Below are positions 61,101-64,000 of a DNA stretch of 64,000 bases, piece after piece. A program made the position numbers and the translations under genes. The notes below the pieces were generated by a model. That model was not told where the DNA came from. It searched no databases and was given only the letters and a program-made list of their open reading frames with translations. This DNA is from Brienomyrus brachyistius (Eukaryota; Chordata; Actinopteri; Osteoglossiformes; Mormyridae), in the NCBI RefSeq assembly GCF_023856365.1, contig NC_064540.1, positions 14,471,191 through 14,535,190 on the forward strand, read 5' to 3'. Within the stretch, counting starts at the first letter, position 1; every line of letters starts with the position of its first letter.

Positions 61101-63216
61101 TTGCACGTTAAACAGAGATTACATAAACAACACTTTATCAGCATCTTTATCTTTTTTTTATGCATCTTTATTTTTACTAATGCCTGATTTGTTTGTACTG
61201 TGTACATATTTTTAGAAACTGCAACACAAAAGAAAATTGGCAATAAGTGACACAAGTGACACAAGGTGAAAAAAATGTCTTTGCTGCCCTCTAGTGGTGA
61301 ATGCATAATTGACGTTGTCATGAGCAATTATTAGGGTGATGCGGTAATTCCTTTTTTCAGGTATTATAAAAGAAGGATATTAGCATTGTAGAAGGACATG
61401 CTGATTTGTCTAATTCAATGGGAATACCGGCAATTTCTTTGCCTAACAAGGTGTTAGGCAAAATCCCACTAGTTAAAGTGATTAACAAGGTTCAGAAGAT
61501 GTCTAAACCATAGCAACAGCATTTACAGAGTTCATTGGGAGAAAGGTTTTGTATTCTCATTGAAACAATGCTTTTTGTTGTCCTAAACACGTACAGAGAA
61601 CTCCCACGACCAATGACCATCTTGAAAAACCAACACAGAATGGCAATGTGGCTTAACAGCCGGTATCTGAGGGCACGACTGGCTCCCTTTCCTGCCAATG
61701 CTGCTGCCTGACGACCGGGCTGGTGGCAGCAGGCATGTCATCTTGAATTAACCAGGAAGCCGGCGGCTCGGGCGCATGGGAGATGCTGCGGGTGAGAGTG
61801 TAGCTTCTCTCACTGCTCCTCACAGCAGCAGAATGCAGAGCACAGGACTGCAGTGTGTGAGAACGAGAGCAGGGGGACAGGCACACCTCCCAGAGATAGA
61901 CTCAGCACCGTCTCACCACCACAATACTCATAAAGATTCCAATAGTGCTCTACCTATCCAATGTGTGCTCCATCTACCCAATGTGTGCTTCACCCACACA
62001 ATGTGTGCTCCATATACCCAATGTGTGCTCCATCTATCTCATATGTGTTCCACCTGCCCATTGTGTGCCCCACCTATTCAACGTGTGCTCCACCTGCCCA
62101 ATGTATGCTCCACCTGTTCAATGTGTGCTCTACCTACCCAATGTGTGCTTCACCTACCCAATGTGTGCTCCACCTGCCCAATGTATGCTCCATCTATCTC
62201 ATATGTGTTCCACCTGCCCAGTGTGTGCTCCACCTTTTCAATGTGTTATTAAATCGAATTTTATAATTGTCAGAGCAGTAGGGTGCTTATGTATATAAAC
62301 TTCAGTGCAATCTGGTGCACACTTGTCCTAACACGCTTTTGATAAATATGCTTGCTGTGTAAATTGAAGGAAAATGTAATGTTTTAAACTTTTAAAAAAC
62401 TTTTTATCATTATCATATTAAACTTTTAAAATCAAAACAGCTTTATTGTCACATCAATAGAATAAGTGAAAGTTTTGGGTCACGGGTTCCTATCAGTGGT
62501 GCAGTACATTAAATAAAGCAAACTGTGCATAAAACAACTGCACAAGAACATACATGGGTTGCGAGCAGATATTGGAGAACTGGCAATAGCATTGTAGATT
62601 TTACTTTTCACTTCATTTTTAATTTGTATTTGTTAGGAAATAAAAAATGCGGAGATATTTCAGGCAACAAACTCATGCTTAAATACACAGTGTAAAATGT
62701 TACGGGACCTATGCTGGTGCATGTGGGCAGCTACAATCGGTTAGCACCCACTCAACAGATTAGATGTTGATATTCATATATATGCTTTAATGTTGTTTCC
62801 ATAATTGAACCGTGTTTTTAAACATATTTAAATACACTGGAGGGCCAGTCTGAAACACCATTTGCAGATTCCCCTGCTTAAACACGCCTACTAAATCTGG
62901 CAATTAGCTGGTGATTTTAATAAAGTGTGTTTGAGCAGGGGCATGATTTTGCAGACGGACCTTCCAGGACCGCAACTGGGGATCCCGAGTAAAAATAATG
63001 GAAAGCACAAGCAACCACCAGATGGCGCTAAGAACTCAGTCTCACAGACCAGATATCAGAGAAAAGCCCAACTTACCCACAATGCTTCATGTTTTGCGGC
63101 TTGTCCATGCGAATGGCTAGCTTTATCTTCAGGTCGTGATCGGGGCATGCCTTTGATACGACCATTTTGTGCAGCTCGGATTGTTTTGGACTGTTCGGAG
63201 TGGGGTGCAGGACGAC
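6889..63216 (-). CDS. cadps: cadps (CAPS1-like), 3' part of gene, join of 22 exons plus one candidate microexon
   Basis: CAPS binds PI(4,5)P2 and SNARE/syntaxin and primes dense-core and synaptic vesicles for Ca2+-regulated exocytosis in neurons and endocrine cells; this is family knowledge. In the sequence, 22 minus-strand segments with AG acceptors and GT donors join without a phase conflict into 2,634 nt (877 codons plus TAG). They match vertebrate CAPS in order: end of C2, PH domain ([20 protein letters not shown]), MHD1-type Munc13-homology region ([17 protein letters not shown]), C-terminal region ([13 protein letters not shown]) and an acidic tail. Human CAPS1 is about 1,350 residues, so roughly 480 N-terminal residues lie upstream of the window. 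The acidic end (DSDEEEDDD) and the [10 protein letters not shown] cassette favour CAPS1 over CAPS2. That comparison is from memory, not a search. The a or b teleost duplicate is undecided. Confidence 0.93.
7063..7578 (-). other. cadps: proximal part of last cadps intron
   Basis: Unique sequence between the last exon and the 71-bp array; no gene or element recognised. Confidence 0.7.
7579..9489. repeat. 71-bp minisatellite, about 27 copies
   Basis: Unit ggactgcgtgtgtctgtctc, then aggctagccgacggggcccg, then ttagctcacagtgcatatct, then ttcatccacaa. The spacing was checked at 7,650 to 7,721. Unit variants (gccgacgggg, gccggcggag, gctgtcgggg, caactgggcc) recur in groups, indicating duplication of multi-unit blocks. 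The array fills most of the last intron (7,063-9,679). Confidence 0.95.
9490..9679 (-). other. cadps: intron between array and penultimate exon
   Basis: Short AT-rich intronic sequence following the donor of the penultimate exon; nothing recognised. Confidence 0.7.
9680..9784 (-). CDS. cadps: cadps exon (C-terminal region, 35 codons)
   Basis: Acceptor gtttcag, donor gtaact, phase 0 on both sides. Reads [20 protein letters not shown], then [15 protein letters not shown]. It matches the CAPS segment after ERLFD that contains [16 protein letters not shown] replaces the usual VICTW. Confidence 0.95.
11006..11253. mobile_element. small non-autonomous DNA element (MITE-like) with ~34-bp inverted ends
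   Basis: Left end TTGTGCCCTTGAGAGGTAAA, continuing gtgggctatcccaca. The right end is its near-perfect reverse complement (tgtgggatagaccactttac, then ctctcaagggcacaa). The inner arms also pair more loosely (atgagctcc against ctaagctcat). No coding capacity. No target duplication is obvious, so the superfamily is undetermined. Confidence 0.75.
11321..11337. repeat. C17 homopolymer
   Basis: A run of 17 C on the plus strand, just beside the small inverted-repeat element; one of several G/C homopolymers in the window. Confidence 0.9.
15669..15688. repeat. G20 homopolymer
   Basis: An uninterrupted run of 20 G on the plus strand (C on the transcribed strand), inside the 10.3-kb intron. Confidence 0.9.
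16014..16047. repeat. (TA)n microsatellite
   Basis: Alternating T and A for about 34 bases. Confidence 0.95.
16110..16210. repeat. compound (TG)n-(CATA)n-(TA)n-(CA)n microsatellite
   Basis: A run of TG/TA, then CATA units, about 45 bases of TA, then CA units ending at 16,210. The flanks are nearly complementary, so the block could form a cruciform. Confidence 0.95.
18102..18120. repeat. G19 homopolymer
   Basis: 19 consecutive G on the plus strand. Confidence 0.9.
20102..20209 (-). CDS. cadps: cadps exon (36 codons, [10 protein letters not shown])
   Basis: Acceptor atatag, donor gtaagt, phase 0 on both sides. Reads [20 protein letters not shown], then [16 protein letters not shown]; nearly identical to CAPS. 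The acceptor's pyrimidine tract is a run of 17 C (20,220-20,236). Confidence 0.97.
20220..20236. repeat. G17 homopolymer (C17 in the pre-mRNA, at an acceptor)
   Basis: On the transcribed strand this is the C-run ending about 10 bases before the AG of the exon at 20,102-20,209, so it is that exon's polypyrimidine tract. Confidence 0.9.
20402..20735. repeat. ~40-bp minisatellite, about 8 copies
   Basis: Unit gtggatctctgtgatctctt, then tctaaaatatcacttctggg. The first copies are nearly identical and the last ones degenerate (ctccatgttaactcttta, ctccgtgaccttgttccc). Confidence 0.93.
21391..21425. repeat. (CA)n microsatellite
   Basis: Imperfect CA run of about 35 bases. Confidence 0.9.
21628..22048. 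mobile_element. Tc1/mariner-type MITE, 421 bp
   Basis: Left end CACTGGTACCTTGGTTATGC; reversed right end CACTAAAACCTTGGATTGCG. The imperfect inverted repeats are about 22 bp and are flanked by TA on both sides (21,626-21,627 and 22,049-22,050), as expected for Tc1/mariner/pogo insertions. The interior also has sub-terminal complementary parts (cttgtaatccaaagcactcg and caaaacactcgcagaccaag). No open frame for a transposase. Confidence 0.8.
23001..23043. repeat. (CCTA)n microsatellite
   Basis: Units of ccta with some ttcc and tatc variants, about 43 bases; lies 83 bases from the 33-bp microexon on its 3' side in the transcript. Confidence 0.92.
23126..23158 (-). CDS. cadps: cadps 33-nt microexon ([11 protein letters not shown])
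   Basis: Acceptor ctaag, eleven codons [11 protein letters not shown], donor gtaagt, phase 0 on both sides. It supplies exactly the peptide expected between LSFT and KPGMDVAD in CAPS. It is too short for ordinary ORF detection and was found by following the protein. Skipping it would stay in frame. Confidence 0.93.
23159..23565 (-). other. cadps: cadps intron (407 bp) with G17 run
   Basis: Contains a run of 17 G at 23,507-23,523 on the plus strand, about 45 bases into the intron from the upstream donor. Nothing else recognised. Confidence 0.8.
23566..23649 (-). CDS. cadps: cadps exon (28 codons, [14 protein letters not shown])
   Basis: Acceptor cctgcag, donor gtaagt, phase 0 on both sides. 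Reads [20 protein letters not shown], then FSSFLSFT. Very close to [12 protein letters not shown] replaces FVTILEGV. The upstream intron is only 117 bp (23,650-23,766), the shortest seen here. Confidence 0.97.
23767..23841 (-). CDS. cadps: cadps exon (25 codons, [10 protein letters not shown])
   Basis: Acceptor atttcag, donor gtactt, phase 0 on both sides. Reads [20 protein letters not shown], then LLVAK. From memory, mammalian CAPS has FAKMWHQYHSK here. The previous exon stops at GQE, so an FAKMW-like segment of about 5 codons is missing. It may be a microexon I could not find, or be lost. Confidence 0.93.
23842..24594 (-). other. cadps: cadps intron (753 bp)
   Basis: Unique sequence. I looked for a 15-nt microexon encoding FAKMW between the flanking exons and did not see one. 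Confidence 0.75.
24595..24742 (-). CDS. cadps: cadps exon (Munc13-homology/C-terminal junction, 49 codons)
   Basis: Acceptor cttgcag, donor gtagtg. One base completes an Arg codon, then 49 codons: [20 protein letters not shown], then [20 protein letters not shown], then LCAMEQGQE. Matches the CAPS segment [20 protein letters not shown]. It ends in phase 0. Confidence 0.97.
24743..25614 (-). other. cadps: cadps intron (872 bp) with 12-bp array
   Basis: The 12-bp array at 25,490-25,600 begins about 15 bases after the upstream donor; the remainder is AT-rich unique sequence. Confidence 0.8.
25490..25600. repeat. 12-bp tandem repeat, about 9 copies, beside a donor site
   Basis: Unit gcacagagaccg with variants gcacagagacca, gcacagagcccg and gcatagagacca. 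Lies directly 3' of the exon at 25,615-25,770 in the transcript. Confidence 0.93.
25615..25770 (-). CDS. cadps: cadps exon (51 full codons, [10 protein letters not shown])
   Basis: Acceptor ctgccag, donor gtgagc. The first base C completes a His codon with the previous exon, then [40 protein letters not shown] and [11 protein letters not shown], ending on CG of the next Arg. Belongs to the Munc13-homology region. ETRLKLMSS replaces EQRLKLMAS. Confidence 0.97.
25771..27819 (-). other. cadps: cadps intron (2.0 kb) with G21 run
   Basis: Unique intronic sequence apart from a run of 21 G at 27,213-27,233. A ggacaccaggtgtcc palindrome lies near 26,036. No gene recognised. Confidence 0.8.
27213..27233. 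repeat. G21 homopolymer
   Basis: 21 consecutive G on the plus strand, the longest uninterrupted run in the window. Confidence 0.9.
27820..27951 (-). CDS. cadps: cadps exon (proline-rich NLPNVN segment)
   Basis: Acceptor ctacag, donor gtgtgt. G completes a Lys codon, then 43 codons: [20 protein letters not shown], then [20 protein letters not shown], then YDF, ending CA of the next His. Corresponds to the CAPS stretch [10 protein letters not shown]...PSWMAAIYD. It is one of the least conserved parts of the region here. Confidence 0.95.
27952..30017 (-). other. cadps: cadps intron (2.1 kb) with 47-bp minisatellite
   Basis: The array at 29,131-29,865 occupies over a third of the intron. The rest is AT-rich unique sequence with no gene recognised. 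Confidence 0.8.
29131..29865. repeat. 47-bp minisatellite, about 16 copies
   Basis: Unit ctggggtacaccctggatgg, then gatgccagtccatcataggg, then cacaggg. Two unit types alternate in pairs (ccatcatagggcactggg and caattacagggcacgagg) in the left half, indicating duplication of 94-bp dimers. Open frames of 83-119 codons through the array are by-products. Confidence 0.96.
30018..30159 (-). CDS. cadps: cadps exon (46 codons, [13 protein letters not shown])
   Basis: Acceptor cccacag after a C-rich tract, donor gtaagg. AT completes a Tyr codon, then [40 protein letters not shown] and ESWEPV, with AA of a Lys codon. Nearly identical to CAPS in the Munc13-homology region. Confidence 0.97.
30160..31372 (-). 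other. cadps: cadps intron (1.2 kb)
   Basis: Unique sequence with a run of 15 G at 31,101-31,115; no gene or mobile element recognised. Confidence 0.8.
31373..31529 (-). CDS. cadps: cadps exon (Munc13-homology core, [12 protein letters not shown])
   Basis: Acceptor acaaag, donor gtgagt. 52 codons then [41 protein letters not shown] and [12 protein letters not shown]. This is the most conserved motif of the CAPS/Munc13-type MHD region ([13 protein letters not shown]), part of the module that engages syntaxin/SNAREs. Confidence 0.98.
31530..34086 (-). other. cadps: cadps intron (2.6 kb)
   Basis: Unique sequence with short C-runs near 33.39 and 33.56 kb. No gene, array or element recognised. 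Confidence 0.75.
34087..34193 (-). CDS. cadps: cadps exon (35 codons, [18 protein letters not shown])
   Basis: Acceptor cttcag, donor gtgagt. AG completes a Glu (or Gln) codon, then [20 protein letters not shown] and [15 protein letters not shown], ending in phase 0. Start of the Munc13-homology region. The two-base phase lets it join the constitutive exon at 43.7 kb, the cassette exon at 38.4 kb, or the candidate microexon at 37.5 kb. Confidence 0.97.
36066..36410 (+). mobile_element. degenerate non-LTR retrotransposon (LINE) 3' end
   Basis: The left part reads, with one stop and one frameshift, [11 protein letters not shown] and then [19 protein letters not shown]. This resembles the end of vertebrate LINE ORF2 (FAxLWNSLP...[10 protein letters not shown]). 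The right part, ending gctatataaatacatactaa and then cttgacttgac, resembles the 3' tail of fish L2/Rex-like LINEs. It is 5'-truncated and decayed. The family is inferred from pattern only. Confidence 0.7.
36468..36778. repeat. ~12-bp tandem repeat with a 136-bp superunit
   Basis: Short units such as acctgtatgtatt, acctctacgttt and acctgcaggtatt. The block starting tgaggattacctgtac (36,491) recurs at 36,627, an offset of 136 bp. Confidence 0.9.
37518..37547 (-). CDS. cadps: candidate cadps 30-nt microexon ([10 protein letters not shown])
   Basis: On the minus strand a very long pyrimidine tract (plus-strand purines 37,553-37,618) leads to gaagtag, then AG AAA GAT CAG AAG GAT CAA CAG GAT CCA G, then gtgaac. 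Its phases (two bases in, one base out) are exactly those needed between the exons at 38.4 or 43.7 kb and 34.1 kb. The product, [16 protein letters not shown], aligns with ENQKDAENVGR of mammalian CAPS (from memory). Alternative AGs lie within a few bases upstream, so the start is less certain than the donor. Confidence 0.65.
38389..38457 (-). CDS. cadps: cadps 69-nt cassette exon ([20 protein letters not shown])
   Basis: Acceptor ttatag, donor gtgagt. GG completes a Gly codon, then [20 protein letters not shown] and TI, then C. Length 69 nt with the same phase on both sides, so it can be skipped in frame. Known CAPS1 isoforms differ by this [13 protein letters not shown] segment, which supports cadps identity and a regulated cassette. 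Confidence 0.94.
41840..43073 (+). mobile_element. LTR-like insertion (probable solo LTR), 1,234 bp
   Basis: The element starts TATCAGGGTCAGCACC and ends GGTCCGGGTCCTTGACA. It is flanked by a perfect 5-bp duplication CAGAT (41,835-41,839 and 43,074-43,078). Removing it restores the host repeat (ttcccagatcagttgctg). Inside are a TATA-like tatttaag (42,248-42,255) and an AATAAA (42,972-42,977) in the same orientation, as in LTRs. TG...CA ends are expected; here the first dinucleotide is TA, one change away. A 414-bp GA-rich satellite sits in the middle. No gag or pol is seen, so solo LTR is the best reading; a TRIM-like element is the alternative. Confidence 0.7.
42292..42705. repeat. 414-bp purine tract, (GGGAAAGAGGAAA)-type repeat
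   Basis: Only two pyrimidines (T at 42,347 and 42,567) in 414 bases, built from aaaggggaaagagg units. It lies inside the LTR-like element. The homopurine/homopyrimidine mirror symmetry favours triplex (H-DNA) formation. Confidence 0.95.
43704..43827 (-). CDS. cadps: cadps exon (41 codons, [10 protein letters not shown])
   Basis: Acceptor cctcag, donor gtaaat. Reads [20 protein letters not shown], then [20 protein letters not shown], then E, then one G. Matches the CAPS linker before the cassette exon. [12 protein letters not shown] replaces PQEEVKTVIRKC. The final G can join the cassette (Gly), or the microexon or 34.1-kb exon (Glu). Confidence 0.97.
43828..44590 (-). other. cadps: cadps intron (763 bp)
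   Basis: AT-rich unique sequence with short A and T runs; nothing recognised. Confidence 0.8.
44591..44654 (-). CDS. cadps: cadps exon (21 codons, [20 protein letters not shown])
   Basis: Acceptor caccag, donor gtatgc. G completes an Arg codon, then [20 protein letters not shown] and R, phase 0 at the end. Identical or nearly so to CAPS. This short exon lies about 55 bases from the 81-bp array in the upstream intron. Confidence 0.97.
44655..45988 (-). other. cadps: cadps intron (1.3 kb), mostly 81-bp array
   Basis: More than 80 percent of this intron is the array at 44,710-45,806. The remaining ends are short unique sequence. Confidence 0.85.
44710..45806. repeat. 81-bp minisatellite, C-rich on plus, G-rich in the transcript
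   Basis: Unit agctatccacaaactgtcct, cccgctatccctccccatta, tattctcatgctatcccccc, agctatccccatgctatccc, c. It contains an internal ctatcccc sub-repeat. About 10 clear 81-bp units are flanked by simpler ctatcccc runs. In the pre-mRNA it is rich in GGGG blocks. Open plus-strand frames up to 393 codons are repeat artefacts. Confidence 0.95.
45989..46090 (-). CDS. cadps: cadps exon (33 codons, [18 protein letters not shown])
   Basis: Acceptor ttccag, donor gtgctg. G completes an Arg codon, then [20 protein letters not shown] and [13 protein letters not shown], then AG of Arg. Matches CAPS exactly over most of its length. The donor (AG|GTGCTG) is a weak match to consensus. Confidence 0.97.
46091..49540 (-). 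other. cadps: cadps intron (3.4 kb) beginning with the donor-like array
   Basis: The first ~480 bases in transcript sense are the donor-like array (49,060-49,540). Downstream is unique sequence with GC-rich parts and small frames at 47.4-48.4 kb that I do not recognise. A hairpin, ccctcctttgaaggaggat, lies near 46,365. Confidence 0.75.
49060..49540 (-). repeat. ~38-44 bp minisatellite carrying repeated 5' splice-site sequences
   Basis: Plus-strand unit ctgctggctacctacctgtc, then cctgtgtg, then 8-16 G. In transcript sense each unit contains ACAG|GTAGGT. Plus-strand acctgt starts at 49,221, 49,259, 49,296, 49,333, 49,377, 49,421, 49,460 and 49,489, in the same geometry as the real donor at 49,539. 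More diverged copies lie near 49,118 and 49,146. The real exon end (GGGAACAG|GTAGATACCC) resembles the unit (AGGGACAG|GTAGGTAGCC). Confidence 0.92.
49541..49728 (-). CDS. cadps: cadps exon (62 codons, [20 protein letters not shown])
   Basis: Acceptor gtgcag, donor gtagat. Reads [60 protein letters not shown] and GN, then AG of Arg. Closely matches CAPS; YLND replaces YLRD. Reading past the donor gives an immediate in-frame TAG (AGG TAG), so use of any downstream donor would truncate the protein. Confidence 0.97.
49951..50087 (-). CDS. cadps: cadps exon (45 codons, [14 protein letters not shown])
   Basis: Acceptor gattag, donor gtgagg. AT completes a Tyr codon, then [40 protein letters not shown] and SYSCL, phase 0 at the end. 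Matches CAPS after the PH domain. The following intron is short (222 bp). Confidence 0.97.
52236..52275. repeat. (TA)n/(CATA)n microsatellite
   Basis: About 40 bases of alternating TA with flanking CATA. Confidence 0.9.
53745..54325. repeat. 27-bp minisatellite, about 21 copies
   Basis: Unit ggccctcggtggcctgctac, then atcacct or atcaccc. Because 27 is a multiple of 3, frames of up to 258 codons stay open (a nine-residue ALGGLLHHP pattern); these are repeat artefacts. The sequence is CpG- and GC-rich. Confidence 0.95.
54906..55137. repeat. ~31-bp tandem repeat, about 7 copies
   Basis: Unit agtccactttaattaggggg, then tgttgtgggag, with variants (ttggcgggtg, ttggtgggta). Its end lies about 40 bases from the exon at 55,177. 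Confidence 0.92.
55177..55389 (-). CDS. cadps: cadps exon (C-terminal half of PH domain)
   Basis: Acceptor ctgacag, donor gtaagt. GT completes a Gly codon, then 70 codons beginning [20 protein letters not shown], then [40 protein letters not shown] and [10 protein letters not shown], then T. Includes the final PH-domain helix ([10 protein letters not shown]). The same frame is open for about 87 more codons upstream into the intron (to 55,651), probably by chance. Confidence 0.98.
55390..56224 (-). other. cadps: cadps intron (835 bp)
   Basis: Unique sequence. The open frame adjoining the 55.2-kb exon extends across 55,390-55,651. Confidence 0.75.
56225..56333 (-). CDS. cadps: cadps exon (PH domain, [20 protein letters not shown])
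   Basis: Acceptor ctgtag, donor gtagcc. 36 codons then [21 protein letters not shown], then [16 protein letters not shown]. Middle of the CAPS PH domain, which binds PI(4,5)P2 and syntaxin; SEPQE replaces AEPQE. Confidence 0.98.
56600..57190. repeat. irregular 18-21 bp tandem repeat
   Basis: Units such as gggcaggacgcagcaatg (18) and gggcaggacgcagagacaata (21), with many ggagcaggatgyrg variants to the left. All three minus frames stay open for 180-220 codons because units are multiples of 3; not a gene. Confidence 0.93.
57684..57715. repeat. palindromic AT tract
   Basis: catatatatattatatatat and then atgatatatatg, which is nearly self-complementary. Confidence 0.85.
60905..60971 (-). CDS. 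cadps: cadps exon (start of PH domain, 22 codons)
   Basis: Acceptor tttcatag, donor gtaagt. G completes a Gly codon, then [20 protein letters not shown] and VQ. The basic KRWKKR cluster is the phosphoinositide-binding face of the PH domain. Sequence identical to CAPS as I know it. Confidence 0.98.
60972..63076 (-). other. cadps: cadps intron (2.1 kb)
   Basis: Contains the 20-bp array (61,941-62,247). At 62,425-62,560 there is a segment (agctttattgtcacatcaat) resembling the tail of a fish retroposon. No gene recognised. Confidence 0.75.
61941..62247. repeat. 20-bp tandem repeat, about 15 copies
   Basis: Unit gtgtgctccacctgcccaat with variants (ccatctatctcat, ccacctattcaac). Variants recur in the same order in the two halves, suggesting a block duplication of several units. 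Confidence 0.95.
63077..63216 (-). CDS. cadps: cadps exon (end of C2 region, before PH domain)
   Basis: Acceptor cctcag, donor gtaagt, phase 0 at the start. Reads [40 protein letters not shown] and QNMKHC, then GG. Corresponds to [22 protein letters not shown]..., with several substitutions (W to L, N to A, Q to H), more divergent than neighbouring exons. It is the most 5' exon in the window. Confidence 0.96.
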
Positions 63217-64000
63217 CTGAGGGGGGTAAAGGAGAAAGTGAGCAAAATGAAATGATGCATGATAAACACAAACACATGATACACATCACATAGACCGTGG
63301 CTGTGAAACCAAGGTGATGCACTTATGCAATTAAAATCGCACCTTCAGTCCCATCAAGCCAGCATACACCAGAGCGGACGCTGGGCGACGTGTCAGAATG
63401 GCTAACCAGTGTTAATTTCATTGACGAAAACTACAAAAAAAAATATTCGTCAATGGCTATTTATACTCAGAAGTACTATTATTGTATGTTGTAGCTGCGT
63501 CTGACTGGATAATGCTGCTCTAACATGCTTCACCATGCATTCACCATGCATCCATCTGACCAGCGGCAGCCGGTCAGTAGAGGGTGCTATGGGGCTGACA
63601 GTCCGTACACTGCTCTGCTCAGTAAGTGCTGCCCTTAGCCTTAGGCATGGGAAACGGTACCCAGTGATATGAACAGAAACTGATAATGAAATCTTTCTTT
63701 TAATGTATTTGAAAACCTGATCGTCATGGACTGAATGAGGTAAGAGGTACAACATAGATGGTTTTCACTAGTCTGATTCTAGTTTATGTTCCTGAGAGAG
63801 GACACTGATATTTATTTATTCAAGTTCTATGCATTAGTGTTTTTTATGTGAATGAAGAAGCTTTATATGCAAGTATTTTGAGGCAAAATTTTGGTTTTAT
63901 CTATATTTTATTAAATGATAAATAAAGATTATATAAAGCCATTCTAGAAATAGTGCAATGCTTCATATTCACACTGAGGGTGTGGCAGAAGAAGGCCAGT
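63217..64000 (-). other. cadps: cadps intron, 5' side, running off the window
   Basis: No further exon recognised up to the window edge; the preceding CAPS exon must lie beyond 64,000. Unique AT-rich sequence. Confidence 0.7.

Noticed and set aside
61941..62247. Regular 20-bp repeats that might be read as a CRISPR-like array
   Set aside because: Units are head-to-tail without spacers and the DNA is vertebrate; it is a minisatellite. The same applies to 29,131-29,865.

Overview
The window is vertebrate genomic DNA, most likely from a ray-finned (teleost-type) fish. It holds one recognisable protein-coding gene, read on the minus strand: the 3' two thirds of the coding region of a CAPS gene (calcium-dependent secretion activator, cadps). 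CAPS is the cytosolic/peripheral-membrane protein that primes dense-core and synaptic vesicles for Ca2+-triggered exocytosis. I place 22 exons with consistent GT-AG borders and phases from 63,216 down to the TAG stop at 6,889, plus one candidate 30-nt microexon at 37,518-37,547. Joined, they encode 877 residues, or 887 with the candidate microexon and 854 without the 69-nt cassette exon. The 5' exons lie beyond 64,000. The acidic C-terminus and the [10 protein letters not shown] cassette exon favour CAPS1 (cadps) over CAPS2. The species and the teleost a/b duplicate cannot be decided here. The fish assignment rests on a LINE-like tail ending in TTGACTTGAC, a 'ctttatttatcccaaggg'-type tail and moderate intron sizes.

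Protein order along the transcript (high to low coordinates): end of the C2 region (63.2 kb); PH domain (61.0, 56.3, 55.3 kb); linker (50.0-43.7 kb); cassette exon and microexon (38.4 and 37.5 kb); Munc13-homology (MHD/DUF1041) region (34.1-24.6 kb); C-terminal region (23.8-6.9 kb) ending in an acidic tail.

The rest is introns and 3' flank, unusually full of minisatellites with different units. They are a 48-bp array with a ~2.6-kb higher-order duplication (1-5,123), 71-bp (7.6-9.5 kb), ~40-bp (20.4 kb), 12-bp (25.5 kb), 47-bp (29.1-29.9 kb), ~12-bp within a 136-bp superunit (36.5 kb), a degenerate ~60-bp family (40.6-43.7 kb), 81-bp (44.7-45.8 kb), ~38-44 bp (49.1-49.5 kb), 27-bp (53.7-54.3 kb), ~31-bp (54.9-55.1 kb), 18-21 bp (56.6-57.2 kb) and 20-bp (61.9-62.2 kb). 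Long poly-G/poly-C runs recur. Mobile elements are a 1.23-kb LTR-like insertion with a perfect 5-bp target duplication, two small TIR elements and a LINE 3' end.

The most striking feature is the array just downstream of the exon at 49,541-49,728. Every unit carries a copy of a 5' splice site resembling that exon's own donor, giving a row of decoy donors inside the intron. No bacterial features, RNA genes or CRISPR arrays were found.
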